From: Arthrobacter sp. StoSoilB22 | GTDB lineage: Bacteria; Actinomycetota; Actinomycetes; Actinomycetales; Micrococcaceae | Assembly (NCBI RefSeq): GCF_019977315.1 | Contig: NZ_AP024652.1 | Span: forward strand, 3,720,001 to 3,784,000 | Direction: 5' to 3' | Length of the DNA: 64,000 nucleotides | Program-made: the position numbers and the translations under genes | In this document: piece after piece, positions 33,026 through 41,577 of the stretch | Layout of the letters: the number at the start of each line of letters is the position of its first letter | Numbering within the stretch: the first letter of the stretch is position 1 | The notes under the pieces: generated by a model | Database searches by the model: none | The model's input: the letters and a program-made list of their open reading frames with translations, nothing else | Told to the model about the DNA's origin: nothing

Positions 33026-34162
33026 ATGCCGAAGCCTTCAGTTACTCCCCTTTCCGTCCTTGACCTGAGTCCGGTATCGGCCGGGCAGACCCCCGGCGAT
33101 GCCTTGCGGAGCACTCTTGCCCTGGCCGCTGCTGCCGAGGCTTCCGGCTACTCGCGGTATTGGCTGGCCGAGCACCACCTCAACACAGGCGTTGCGGGGT
33201 CAGCCCCGCACATTCTGGCCGGGTTGGTTGCCTCCGCCACCACGACCATCAGGGTGGGGACCGCGGCCACCTTGCTGGGAAATTACAGGCCGCTCCAGAT
33301 TGCCGAGAGCATTGGAACGCTCGCCGCCGTTTTCCCGGACCGCGTGGACCTTGGCTTCGGTCGCTCCGGCCCGCCCAAGTCGCCCAGCGAACCCGCGCCC
33401 GGAGTCGTGCCCGCGGCGGAGGCCGTCAGCGATCGAGTGGTTGACGGTCTGCTGATCCCCGCGCCGCGCCCCATCTTCGGTGCAGTCCTGCCCAGGAAGT
33501 TCCGGCTGCAGGGTGAGCTCCTGGGCCGCTTCCCGGGAGACGCGGACAACTTTGAGAATGACATCCAGGACATCATCGGCTTCTTCACCGGCGAGTACAG
33601 GACCAAACACGGCGAGGAAGTCACTGCTACACCCGCCCTCGGCCACGCGCCGCAGTTCTGGGTCCACGGCTCAACAGCCGGACCCAGTGCACGGCTGGCC
33701 GGCAAGTTGGGCCTCCCCTTCGGCGCGAACTACCACGTGGCACCGGCGGGGGTTCTGGACTCCATTGCCGAGTACAGGGCCCACTTCGAACCCTCCGCAG
33801 CCTTGCGGGAACCGCATGTGATCGTCTCCGCGGACGTGCTGGTAGCTCCGGACGAACGCCAGGCCCAGCGCTTGGCCCGCGGCTACGAACACTGGGTGCA
33901 CGGCATCCGCAGCGGCCACGGCGCCATCCCGTACCCGTCACCAGACGATGCGTTGGAGCTCACCCTGGATGCGGAAGCCAAGGACCTCATCAAGGACCGC
34001 TTGGACACACGGTTCGTGGGCGATCCCCACCAGGTCAGCGAAGGTCTCCGTACCTTGCAGCGGGCCACCGGCGCCCAGGAACTGCTCATCACCACCATTG
34101 CCCATGACCCCGCCGACCGTCAGAACTCCTACCAGCTGCTGGCCGAAGCCTGGGGCCTCTAG
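33026..34162 (+). CDS. LLM-class (MsnO8-like) flavin-dependent oxidoreductase
   Basis: A 378-residue luciferase-like TIM barrel: LSVLDLSPVSAGQTPGDALR, YSRYWLAEHHLNTGVAGSAP, IRVGTAATLLGNYRPLQIAE and ERVDLGFGRSG-type strand (here DRVDLGFGRSG). This signature matches the MsnO8 subgroup. It uses reduced flavin, FMNH2 or F420, to oxidise an unknown substrate. ATG at 33026 has no strong ribosome site. The rhodanese gene follows after 41 nt and may be co-transcribed. Confidence 0.85.
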   Translation: MPKPSVTPLSVLDLSPVSAGQTPGDALRSTLALAAAAEASGYSRYWLAEHHLNTGVAGSAPHILAGLVASATTTIRVGTAATLLGNYRPLQIAESIGTLAAVFPDRVDLGFGRSGPPKSPSEPAPGVVPAAEAVSDRVVDGLLIPAPRPIFGAVLPRKFRLQGELLGRFPGDADNFENDIQDIIGFFTGEYRTKHGEEVTATPALGHAPQFWVHGSTAGPSARLAGKLGLPFGANYHVAPAGVLDSIAEYRAHFEPSAALREPHVIVSADVLVAPDERQAQRLARGYEHWVHGIRSGHGAIPYPSPDDALELTLDAEAKDLIKDRLDTRFVGDPHQVSEGLRTLQRATGAQELLITTIAHDPADRQNSYQLLAEAWGL

Positions 34163-34203
34163 CCTTTTCCGATTTTCCAACCACCACCTAGCAAGGGAGC
34201 ACC

Positions 34204-34668
34204 ATGTCCAACGAAACCGCCGTCCAGGAACCCGTCCAGGAATCAGTCCAGGACACCCAACTGATCACCGCCGATGCCGCGGCCAAGCTCATCAAAGAAG
34301 GTGCCCTGCTGATCGATGTCCGCAGCGAAGGCGGCCGCGCCAGCACCGGCGCAGTCCCCGGCGCTGTGGTGGTGAACCGCGAGCACGTGGACGAAGACTT
34401 CAGCCCTGAATCCGCACACCGCCTCGCCCAGCTCAGCGGCACCGACCAGAAAATCGTGGTGTTCTGCGGCTCCGTGAACGGTTCACGACCCGTCGCGCAA
34501 AAACTCAAGGTCCTCGGCTACACCAACGCTGTCCACGTGGACGGCGGCTTCCCGGCCCTCCGCGATGCCGGCGTCCCCACCACCGGGCCCACCGCCCCGC
34601 CCGTCGAAGCGACTCCGCCCGCAGCCACCACTCAGGCGTCCACCGATTCGGTGGCTTCCGAGCGCTGA
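34204..34668 (+). CDS. Rhodanese-domain protein
   Basis: A 154-residue single-domain rhodanese: ADAAAKLIKEGALLIDVRSE, then the active loop VFCGSVNGSRPVAQKLKVLG with catalytic Cys, and VHVDGGFPALRDAG. The loop CGSVNGSR is one residue longer than the standard CxxGxR, so the substrate may differ from thiosulfate. A Pro/Thr/Ala-rich tail of ~30 residues follows. ATG at 34204 with AAGGGAGCACC upstream. Sulfur transfer or redox signalling is expected. Confidence 0.88.
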   Translation: MSNETAVQEPVQESVQDTQLITADAAAKLIKEGALLIDVRSEGGRASTGAVPGAVVVNREHVDEDFSPESAHRLAQLSGTDQKIVVFCGSVNGSRPVAQKLKVLGYTNAVHVDGGFPALRDAGVPTTGPTAPPVEATPPAATTQASTDSVASER

Positions 34669-34997
34669 GTACCTGCCGCCGTCGGGCCTTCCGGCGTCAG
34701 CACCACCGCCGTCGTCGCGGCTTCCTTTCCGGAAGTCACGACGGCGGCACTCGTCTTTGCGCGATCCCGCGCCTCACGAAGCCAGTCGATTCCAGCGGCG
34801 AGCGGGGCGACGCCCAGAAAAATGCGGCACATGACGATGCCTTGGTGGAAGGCGTTCTTGGAAGCTTGGCCGGTGGCGGCGCCGTTTGCCTGCAGGAACC
34901 GCATGACCGTGTGTGAATCAGCACCCAAGGCCCGGACCCACCGATAAACGGACACTCCCGAATGGAGCATCCGGAGTGCCGTTTGTCGGCGGATCAT
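34632..34997 (-). CDS. Doubtful hypothetical ORF
   Basis: This 121-residue frame (MIRRQTALRMLHSG start) is the only sizeable open frame in the 423-nt interval 34669-35091. It ends inside the 3' end of the convergent rhodanese gene. It has a plausible amphipathic middle (IVMCRIFLGVAPLAAGIDWL) but no recognisable domain and no clear ribosome site. Its 3' half overlaps several CGCCGTCG/GACGGCGG repeats that look like terminator stems. The rest of the interval holds two GTGAGAGAGGG repeats (35049, 35081). May be noncoding. Confidence 0.25.
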   Translation of the reverse strand: MIRRQTALRMLHSGVSVYRWVRALGADSHTVMRFLQANGAATGQASKNAFHQGIVMCRIFLGVAPLAAGIDWLREARDRAKTSAAVVTSGKEAATTAVVLTPEGPTAAGTQRSEATESVDA

Positions 34998-35091
34998 AGC
35001 GTCGGCGGGGAACGACGGGCGGCATTGCACCTGAAGGGAAAGCGGTTCGTGAGAGAGGGACGCCCAAAAACCCGCGGGATGTGAGAGAGGG

Positions 35092-36252
35092 TCAGGAAGT
35101 GTGGGCCAGCACCCGCGCTCGGGCGGCGGCTTGGCCTGCCCGGAGTTCCTCGGCGGTGCGGCCCTGCTCCCGATGCGCCACTTCCTGCTTCAACTGCGGG
35201 ATGACGTGCTGGCCAAACTCCAGTGCGTCCGGGACGAAGTCGTAACCTCGGAGGCCGAAGATCTCGAATCCGAGGTCGTGGTAGTCCAGGATCGCTTGGG
35301 TGACGGTGTCGTAGGAGCCGACCAACGCCGTCGCGCTTCCGCCCCCGCCGCCCGCTGCTTTGGCGAGTGCCGTCCAGAGGGCGCGGTCGTGAAGGTCGCC
35401 ACGTTCCGCGGCGGCGAGCAGCCTTTGGGTGCCGGCAGCTTCAGGCTTCTGGTTGTAGTGGCGGACGGGATCAATCACCTCGCCGGCGGAGCGCCGCGCC
35501 TCAAACGTTCCAAGGATGGCGTGCGCTTTCTCCCACGCGAGCTCATCAGTCGCTGCAACAATGGGCCGGAACGCGATCTGCCAGCGCAACGGCTCAGTCC
35601 GCCCAACAGCAGCGGCCCGCGCAAGGATCTGCTCTTGCTGCGAAGCGGCGTCGGCCAAGGGTTCACCGAACAGGGCATAGATGTCAGCTTCAGCGGCGCC
35701 CACAGACCACGCAGCCTCGGAGGATCCGCCAAAGGAAATACCCGGCCTCTTGCCGGCAAAAGGCCCTAGCCCCGAGGCAAAGTCCTGGAAGCGGTAATGC
35801 TCGCTGTCCCAACTGAACGATTCCCCGGACCACGCCCGCCGCACGATCTGCATGTACTCCTGTGTCCGTCCGTACCGTGCATCCTTGGCCAGGAAATCGC
35901 CTTCGCGGGCCTGGTCCGCTTGGCTTCCACCGGTGATGAAGTGCACTGTCAGCCGCCCTTGCGCGATGTGGTCCAGCGTCAGGAAGGAACGGGCGGCGAA
36001 CGTCGGATGGGAGACGTTGGGCCGGTGCGCCAACCGCAGCTGGATTCGCTCCGTGTTCGCAGCTACCCACGCCGCGTGGACAGAGGGATCCTGTGTGGTG
36101 GAGTTGTACGCAAAAAGTACGTGGTCCCAGTTGTTGTCCTCGTGGATCCGCGCAATGCGGGCCGCGTACTGAGGGTCGAAGAAAGACGTGGTGGCAGGCG
36201 AAGTCTCCGTGGAGTCGTTGCCGGCGCCCATGCCGAGGAACTCGATAGGCAT
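35092..36252 (-). CDS. Alkanesulfonate monooxygenase-like (SsuD-type) LLM flavoprotein
   Basis: A 386-residue luciferase-like monooxygenase: IHEDNNWDHVLFAYNSTTQD, LRLAHRPNVSHPTFAARSFL, VHFITGGSQADQAREGDFLA and RRAWSGESFSWDSEHYRFQD are typical of the SsuD/NtaA branch. It should use FMNH2 from a separate reductase to cleave C-S (or C-N) bonds. It is the last gene of a MetN-MetI operon (19 nt after MetI), so it probably acts on the sulfur compound imported by that transporter. No flavin reductase gene is nearby. Confidence 0.88.
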   Translation of the reverse strand: MPIEFLGMGAGNDSTETSPATTSFFDPQYAARIARIHEDNNWDHVLFAYNSTTQDPSVHAAWVAANTERIQLRLAHRPNVSHPTFAARSFLTLDHIAQGRLTVHFITGGSQADQAREGDFLAKDARYGRTQEYMQIVRRAWSGESFSWDSEHYRFQDFASGLGPFAGKRPGISFGGSSEAAWSVGAAEADIYALFGEPLADAASQQEQILARAAAVGRTEPLRWQIAFRPIVAATDELAWEKAHAILGTFEARRSAGEVIDPVRHYNQKPEAAGTQRLLAAAERGDLHDRALWTALAKAAGGGGGSATALVGSYDTVTQAILDYHDLGFEIFGLRGYDFVPDALEFGQHVIPQLKQEVAHREQGRTAEELRAGQAAARARVLAHTS

Positions 36253-36271
36253 AATAATTCTCCAAAAAGAC

Positions 36272-36931
36272 TTAGCGGCGAAGGATGCGCTGGGCCAGGA
36301 AATTACCCAGCAACTGCGCGGCCTGGACCATGACGATGATGATCAGGACTGTCACCAGGGTGACTTCCCAGTTGAACTGCTGGTAGCCGTACATGATGGC
36401 GAAGTTGCCCAGCCCACCGCCGCCGATGTACCCGGCCATGGCAGACATGTCCACAATCGCGATGATCATGAACGTGTAGCCCAGGATCAGCGGTGCCAGC
36501 GACTCGGGAATCACCACGGCCCACAGGATGTGCAGTCGGCTGTCGCCCATGGCCCGGGCGGCCTCAACCACGCCAGGGTCTGACGCCACCAGGTTTTGCT
36601 CCACTACCCGCCCAATCACCACACCGGCCATCAGCGCCATGGGCAGGATCGCGGCAGTAGTGCCAATAGTGGTGCCCATGATGATGAGGGTCAGCGGCGC
36701 AATGGCCGTGATGAAGATGATGAACGGGATGGGCCGGATGATGTTCACCAGGAAATTCAGGAACGAGAACACGGCCTTATTGGCAAACAGGTTTCCGGGC
36801 CTGGTGGCGTAAAGGGTGACGCCCAACGCCAGTCCGGCGATGCCGCTGAGCAGGACGGTGATGACCACCATGTAGATGGTCTGTTGGAAGGATTCGCCCA
36901 GGACGGGCAGGAGGGTTGTCCAGTCGGTCAT
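36272..36931 (-). CDS. metI: MetI-type ABC permease
   Basis: A 219-residue, five-helix permease. The EAA loop is EAARAMGDSRLHILWAVVIP, and helix 1 begins after ESFQQTIYMVVITVLLSGIA. It forms the channel with MetN. The methionine-uptake branch is recognised by close fit to MetI, although the neighbouring monooxygenases suggest that the cargo may be an oxidised or sulfonated thio compound. It starts 2 nt after the MetN stop. Confidence 0.9.
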   Translation of the reverse strand: MTDWTTLLPVLGESFQQTIYMVVITVLLSGIAGLALGVTLYATRPGNLFANKAVFSFLNFLVNIIRPIPFIIFITAIAPLTLIIMGTTIGTTAAILPMALMAGVVIGRVVEQNLVASDPGVVEAARAMGDSRLHILWAVVIPESLAPLILGYTFMIIAIVDMSAMAGYIGGGGLGNFAIMYGYQQFNWEVTLVTVLIIIVMVQAAQLLGNFLAQRILRR

Positions 36932-36933
36932 GG

Positions 36934-38037
36934 CTATTCTCCGGCGTTCGCGGGGACGGGAAGGTGCGGAACGGCACTATCGGCGGGGGCCGCCGTCGGC
37001 GTTTGGCGTTCGACGGCGGTGACGTCGCCCAGGTCGGCGAGCGCGGCGTCAATCGCGGCGTCGCTGCCTGTGAGCTCGTACGTGAGTGTGCCCAGGATCT
37101 TGTTCTGGATCTCGGTGATGCCCCCGAACACTACGCTGGAGCCCACGCCGTGGCGCTCAAAGGTGGCCGCAACCAGAGGAGTAGGCGCTGCCTCGGAGAT
37201 GCCAATGGAGACAAGCTGGCCGGGGTGTGCCGCGGAGAGGCGGCTGACGGTGTCCGGTCCCGGAGTGCCGTGGACGGCCGTGGAAACGAAGCGTTGGGTG
37301 GAGTCGCTGCGGGGGTCGGCGAATACGGAGTATGTAGGCCCGGATTCAACTACCCGGCCGGATTCCATCATCACTACGGTGTCGCAAATTTCTCGGACAA
37401 CGTGCATCTCGTGGGTGATCACCACAACGGTGGTGCCGAGTTCTTTGTTGATGCGGCGTAGAAGGCGCAGGACGTCGCGGGTGGTTTCCGGGTCCAGTGC
37501 GCTGGTTGCTTCGTCAGCGAGGAGGATGTCCGGGGCGTTTGCCAGCGCACGGGCAATGCCTACGCGTTGCTGCTGCCCTCCGGAGAGCCGGCGTGGGTAG
37601 GAGCCTGCCTTGTCCGCGATACCCACGAACTCAAGAAGCTCCTCCACGCGCGGCTTGATCTTCTCTTTGGGCCACCCTGCCACCTTCAACGGATACGCGA
37701 CGTTCCCGAACACGGTGCGGGACTTCAGAAGATTGAATTGTTGGAAGATCATGCCGATGCCGGCACGGACTGTGCGCAATTGGCTTTCGGGGAGCGAGGA
37801 GATGTCCTGGCCTTTGACGTAAACGTGGCCCTCGGTGGGACGTTCCAAGCCGTTGAGCAGGCGGACCAGCGTGGATTTTCCGGCACCGGAATATCCCACG
37901 ATGCCTACTACAGTGCCCTCTTCAATGTCCAAGGTGACCTCGTCTACGGCCCGCACTGCTTCGGTGCGTTGGCTGCGCTTGCTTCCTTGGATCGGGAACA
38001 GCTTGCTGACTCCGCGCAGGGAAACGATCGCGCTCAC
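36934..38037 (-). CDS. metN: MetN-type ABC ATPase with C-terminal NIL domain
   Basis: A 367-residue ATPase: Walker A GYSGAGKSTLVRLLNG, Q-loop FQQFNLL, signature LSGGQQQRVGIARAL, Walker B ILLADEATSALD, H-loop VVVITHEMHVV. The C-terminal ~90 residues (GQLVSIGISEAAPTPLVAA onwards) are a NIL/ACT ligand-sensing domain typical of MetN and allow substrate feedback. The GTG at 38037 is chosen because AAGGAGG lies 5 nt upstream; the frame runs on to 38235 without domain content. It is divergent to MetQ. Confidence 0.92.
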   Translation of the reverse strand: MSAIVSLRGVSKLFPIQGSKRSQRTEAVRAVDEVTLDIEEGTVVGIVGYSGAGKSTLVRLLNGLERPTEGHVYVKGQDISSLPESQLRTVRAGIGMIFQQFNLLKSRTVFGNVAYPLKVAGWPKEKIKPRVEELLEFVGIADKAGSYPRRLSGGQQQRVGIARALANAPDILLADEATSALDPETTRDVLRLLRRINKELGTTVVVITHEMHVVREICDTVVMMESGRVVESGPTYSVFADPRSDSTQRFVSTAVHGTPGPDTVSRLSAAHPGQLVSIGISEAAPTPLVAATFERHGVGSSVVFGGITEIQNKILGTLTYELTGSDAAIDAALADLGDVTAVERQTPTAAPADSAVPHLPVPANAGE

Positions 38038-38080
38038 CGGAGCCTCCTTCGGGGTTGATTGAATGCCCATTCCAGCAGCG

Positions 38081-38097
38081 CGGTCACCGGGTGACCG
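38081..38097. promoter_or_regulatory. Palindromic candidate operator between metNI and metQ
   Basis: CGGTCACCGGGTGACCG, two perfect 8-bp arms around one central base, 44 bp before the metN start and ~160 bp before metQ. Suitable for a shared dimeric regulator of the two divergent sulfur operons. It differs from the corynebacterial McbR site. Confidence 0.5.
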
Positions 38098-38258
38098 AAC
38101 CGCGTGAAGCCCTGTGACCTGCGGTTTCTTCCCTTGACGGCCCGCGACGGAGTGTTGCGCAGGCATTCGATTCACACCATCCACCGTGCCTAGCGTGAGC
38201 CGAGGGGAACACCCTGCACCTTCCATTCGCATCAAGACCCTTTGTACGGAGAAGCATC

Positions 38259-39143
38259 ATGAAGAACCGCCTGTTAGTCGCCGCCGTCGGCCTGATCGCC
38301 GCCCTATCGCTCTCGGCATGCGGGGGTGCGTCAAGTGGTTCCACAACCTCTGCGAACACCAAGGTGGTCATCGGCGTGGACGACGGTGCCGAGGAGCACT
38401 GGACCATCCTGAAGAACAAGCTCAAGGATCAGGGCGTTGATCTTGAGGTCAAGAACTTCACAGATGGCGCGCAGATCAATACGGCAACCCAGCAGGGCCA
38501 GGTGGACATCAACCTCTTTCAGCACCTGAAGTACCTGTCCCAGTTCAACGTCAACAGCAATGGCTCGCTGGTCCCGGTAGGCGCTACCGCCGTTTACCCG
38601 CTGGCTCTGTACTCGGAGAAGTTCAAATCCGTTGGTGAGCTGCCGGCGGACGCCGAGGTTGCGATTCCGAACAACCCCACAAACCAGGCCCGCGCACTGC
38701 TGAACCTGCAGACCGCCGGCTTGCTGCAGCTCAAGGATGGCGGCAACTCGCTGTCCACTCCGGCTGAGATCACCTCGAGCAAGATCAAGGTTGTCCCCGT
38801 TGACAGCAACCAAACGGTGAACGCGCTCAAGGGAACCACGGACGCCGCCGTCGTGAACAACACCCAAGCCCAGAAGGGTGGACTGGGTGACGAGAAGATC
38901 ATCTTCAAGGAAGACCTGAACTCCGAGTCCCTGGCCCCGTACATCAACGGCTTCGTGGTGAAGGCCGACCGTAAGGACGACGCCACGTGGAAGAAGATCG
39001 TTGATGCCTACCACTCCCCCGAAGTTGAGGCCTCGGTGACCAAGCTCAACGACGGCAACTTGCAGTTCAAGGCTGACTGGACCGCTGCGAAGCTGCAGGA
39101 AGTCCTCACTGCTGAAGAAGCAGCCATCAAGAAGAGCAAATAG
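38259..39143 (+). CDS. metQ: MetQ-type substrate-binding lipoprotein
   Basis: A 294-residue lipoprotein: signal peptide with lipobox LSLSACGG (Cys at ~21), then the NlpA/MetQ fold (VVIGVDDGAEEHWTILKNKL, INLFQHLKYLSQFN, GATAVYPLALYSEKFKSVGE, AIPNNPTNQARALLNLQTAG). It delivers the cargo to MetNI. ATG with GGAGAAG upstream. The cargo could be methionine or an oxidised relative such as a sulfonate; the pocket cannot be read from sequence alone. Confidence 0.92.
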   Translation: MKNRLLVAAVGLIAALSLSACGGASSGSTTSANTKVVIGVDDGAEEHWTILKNKLKDQGVDLEVKNFTDGAQINTATQQGQVDINLFQHLKYLSQFNVNSNGSLVPVGATAVYPLALYSEKFKSVGELPADAEVAIPNNPTNQARALLNLQTAGLLQLKDGGNSLSTPAEITSSKIKVVPVDSNQTVNALKGTTDAAVVNNTQAQKGGLGDEKIIFKEDLNSESLAPYINGFVVKADRKDDATWKKIVDAYHSPEVEASVTKLNDGNLQFKADWTAAKLQEVLTAEEAAIKKSK

Positions 39144-39146
39144 CAC

Positions 39147-39191
39147 TTGAGGGGCGGCGGCCCTGCGCCACAGAGTGCCGCCGCCCCTCAA
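39147..39191 (+). terminator. Strong hairpin between metQ and the NtaA-like gene
   Basis: Perfect 15-bp stem TTGAGGGGCGGCGGC / GCCGCCGCCCCTCAA just after metQ, without U-tract. As the next gene is co-directional only ~40 nt later, it may be an attenuator that favours metQ over the monooxygenase. Confidence 0.7.
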
Positions 39192-39231
39192 CCTTCCTGA
39201 CCCCAAAAAGCAACAGCACCGAAACAGGCCC

Positions 39232-40581
39232 ATGAACCAGACACTCATCCGTGAACGCCAGCAGATCCATTTCTTCGCCTACCTTGTGGGCACAGGCATC
39301 CACCTGGCTTCATGGCGCCACGAGACAGCGTTCCCTCAGGCGAGCATCGACTTCGCCCACCAGGTACAGCTAGCCAAAACTGCCGAAGAAGCCAAGTTCG
39401 ACGCGATCTTCCTGGGCGACTCCCTCGCGATCGATGAGACGTCCAATCCGGGCATCCTCAACAGGTTTGACCCCATAGGCCTGGTCACGGCCCTTGGCGC
39501 GGTCACCAGCAACATCGGCCTCATCGCCACGTCCTCAACGTCCTATGACGAGCCGTTCAACTTTGCCCGCGCGGCCCTCACCGCGGACCACATCAGCGGC
39601 GGCCGTGTTGGCTGGAACATCGTGACCACGCGGGACCTCACCAACAGCACGGCCAGCAACTTCAGTGCCGATGAGCACTTCGACCACAGCCTCCGCTACC
39701 GCCGCGCTGAAGAATTCGTGGAGGTCACCCAAGGGCTCTGGAATTCCTGGGACCCGGACGCTTTCCTCTACAACAAAGCGCAAGGACGATTCTTTGACCG
39801 GCGCAAACTCAACCGGCTGGACTATAAGGGCCAATTCTTCAAGGTCGCCGGGCCGCTGAACATCGGTCCCTCCCCGCAGCACTCCCCCTTGCTGGCCCAA
39901 GCAGGAACATCCGTCCCCGGCCAGAAGCTGGGGGCCCGCTTCGCCAACGCCCTTTTCGCGAGCCACCCCGACATTCCGCAGGCTCGGCAGTACCGGGAGT
40001 CCGTCCGGGCTCAGGCGAAGGCGTTCGGCCGGAATCCCGAGGAAATCTACATCTACCAGGCCATCTCGCCCGTGGTCGCGGACACCCGGGACGAAGCTTT
40101 GGAACGCATCCGGGAGTTGGACAACCTCATCACCGATCAGCAGGTGCTGGATTTCCTGCAGGAATACTTCGCCGGCCAGCTGGATTTCACCGGGCTCGGA
40201 GCGGATGCCACCGTGGCCCAGTCCGGCATCCCCGGCATCACGCAGCCCAGGACCGATTTCCGCTCCGCTGGCGAACAGATTCGCGGCCGGGAGGATGAGG
40301 TGACGCTCAAGGACCTCTACTCGATCCTCACCGGCGACAAACGGAATCACGACTTCATCGGGACCCCGCAACATGTGGCCGACTCCTTGGAACGCTGGCA
40401 CGCCGAAGGCGCCGCGGACGGCTTTAACCTCATGTTCTCCCTTCTCCCCCAGGACCTGGAGCGTTTCGCCGCCGGCGTCATTCCCCTGCTTCAGGAACGC
40501 GGCCTTGCGCGCACCGAATACGCGGGCACCACCCTGAAATCGCACCTGGGACTTCATCCGCAGCCGAAAGGACAATCATGA
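39232..40581 (+). CDS. NtaA/SnaA/DszA-family FMN-dependent monooxygenase
   Basis: A 449-residue monooxygenase: GTGIHLASWRHETAFPQASI, AEEAKFDAIFLGDSLAI, SGGRVGWNIVTTRDLTNSTA and AGTSVPGQKLGARFANALFA are hallmarks of the nitrilotriacetate/DszA/DmoA group. It needs FMNH2 from another enzyme and cleaves C-N or C-S bonds. Position after metQ and before a GNAT gene, facing an SsuD-like monooxygenase, suggests use of an organosulfur (sulfide, sulfone or sulfonate) as S source; inference. The ATG at 39232 is preferred over the longer frame. Confidence 0.88.
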   Translation: MNQTLIRERQQIHFFAYLVGTGIHLASWRHETAFPQASIDFAHQVQLAKTAEEAKFDAIFLGDSLAIDETSNPGILNRFDPIGLVTALGAVTSNIGLIATSSTSYDEPFNFARAALTADHISGGRVGWNIVTTRDLTNSTASNFSADEHFDHSLRYRRAEEFVEVTQGLWNSWDPDAFLYNKAQGRFFDRRKLNRLDYKGQFFKVAGPLNIGPSPQHSPLLAQAGTSVPGQKLGARFANALFASHPDIPQARQYRESVRAQAKAFGRNPEEIYIYQAISPVVADTRDEALERIRELDNLITDQQVLDFLQEYFAGQLDFTGLGADATVAQSGIPGITQPRTDFRSAGEQIRGREDEVTLKDLYSILTGDKRNHDFIGTPQHVADSLERWHAEGAADGFNLMFSLLPQDLERFAAGVIPLLQERGLARTEYAGTTLKSHLGLHPQPKGQS

Positions 40582-41120
40582 CCACCCAAGCAACCGTCGC
40601 CACCGGTGCCTACGTGATTCGCGAGGCCCGCCACGAGGAGTACGACGCCGTAGGGCGGCTGACGTACCAAGGTTTCGGTCATCATCTTCCCGGCTCGCGT
40701 CAGCCCGACGGCGAGCGGCTCGCTCTGTTGTTGGACGCTGAAGCCCGCGCCCGCGAGGGCGTGCTGCTGGTGGCCGAGGACACTGACACCGGAAGCCTTG
40801 TAGGCACTGCCAGCCTCCTGCCGTTCGGTTCGTACCTGAGCCGGCAGGCCGAAGAAGGTGAAGTGGAGCTCAGGCTGCTGGCCGTGCTCCCGGAGGCCCG
40901 CCGCGCGGGGCTTGGCCAGCGGCTCCTGGATAAATCCGCCCGTATTGCCGCCGCCCGGGGCGCAGACCGCGTAGTCCTGGACACCGCCGTCGATAATGAG
41001 CCGTCCCAGCGGCTCTACCGCCGCCTTGGCTACGTCCGCCGGCTGGAGCGTGAAAAGGAGCGCCCTGCGCCGAAGGTCCAACTGGTTGTTTACACGCTGG
41101 AGCTGGCTGCATCGAAGTGA
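40578..41120 (+). CDS. GNAT family N-acetyltransferase
   Basis: A 180-residue GNAT protein: YVIREARHEEYDAVGRLTYQ, ELRLLAVLPEARRAGLGQRL (acetyl-CoA loop R/QxxGxG/A) and VVLDTAVDNEPSQRLYRRLG YVRR C-terminal strand. ATGA overlap with the monooxygenase. It may detoxify an amine or thiol product of the operon by acetylation. Confidence 0.88.
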   Translation: MTTQATVATGAYVIREARHEEYDAVGRLTYQGFGHHLPGSRQPDGERLALLLDAEARAREGVLLVAEDTDTGSLVGTASLLPFGSYLSRQAEEGEVELRLLAVLPEARRAGLGQRLLDKSARIAAARGADRVVLDTAVDNEPSQRLYRRLGYVRRLEREKERPAPKVQLVVYTLELAASK

Positions 41121-41325
41121 CTCCAGCGGCGATACAGGGCGTCACGAGCGACGTGTAATCGGTCACACTTAGCCGAATTGACTTGTCAACGGCGCCGGAC
41201 AGCATGAACCATGAATGAGGGAATTCGTTCCCGCACAAGCTGAATCAGCAATCCTCACCGACGAGGATGCGGGCCCCGGGCGAAGAAGCTTGGGGCTGTC
41301 ACCGGCCTGAGTGAAAGTACTGACA

Positions 41326-41496
41326 ATGACGACACATACTGACTCCATCACGCTGAAAATCTGGGACAAGTCGGCAATCGACCACACGATCGATGCCGCC
41401 ATTGAATCCCTCTCCCACCGCGCTGCCGCCGAAAACTGCGGAATCGCGGTAACCCTTAGCGGCCCCAAGACCTTCACGGTCAGCCTGAACCGCTAA
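41326..41496 (+). CDS. Small conserved-looking 56-residue protein
   Basis: ATG at 41326 (or GTG 41311) begins MTTHTDSITLKIWDKSAIDH and ends TVSLNR, with a beta-alpha-alpha-beta-like pattern. No known domain is recognised. Codon use is like that of real genes, and a perfect 12-bp terminator hairpin follows 18 nt after the stop. Its ~200-nt upstream leader has several stems (e.g. GGGAA-TTCG-TTCCC at 41219-41232). Confidence 0.6.
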   Translation: MTTHTDSITLKIWDKSAIDHTIDAAIESLSHRAAAENCGIAVTLSGPKTFTVSLNR

Positions 41497-41514
41497 GCAG
41501 CTCAAGCTCCACGA

Positions 41515-41552
41515 AAGAGGACGACGCCGGGACGCCCCGACGTCGTCCTCTT
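41515..41552 (+). terminator. Terminator after the 56-residue protein gene
   Basis: Perfect 12-bp stem AAGAGGACGACG / CGTCGTCCTCTT followed by a short TT end. Confidence 0.8.
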
Positions 41553-41577
41553 GCGTTAAAGCGCGCCACGCCACGTC

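Noticed and set aside
38038..38258. SAM riboswitch before metN/metQ
   Set aside because: No S-box core or other known riboswitch pattern could be recognised; only a DNA palindrome is seen.
38331..39248. 305-residue antisense frame over metQ
   Set aside because: metQ has a lipobox and family motifs; the antisense frame is Leu/Val/Gly-rich noise and crosses a terminator.
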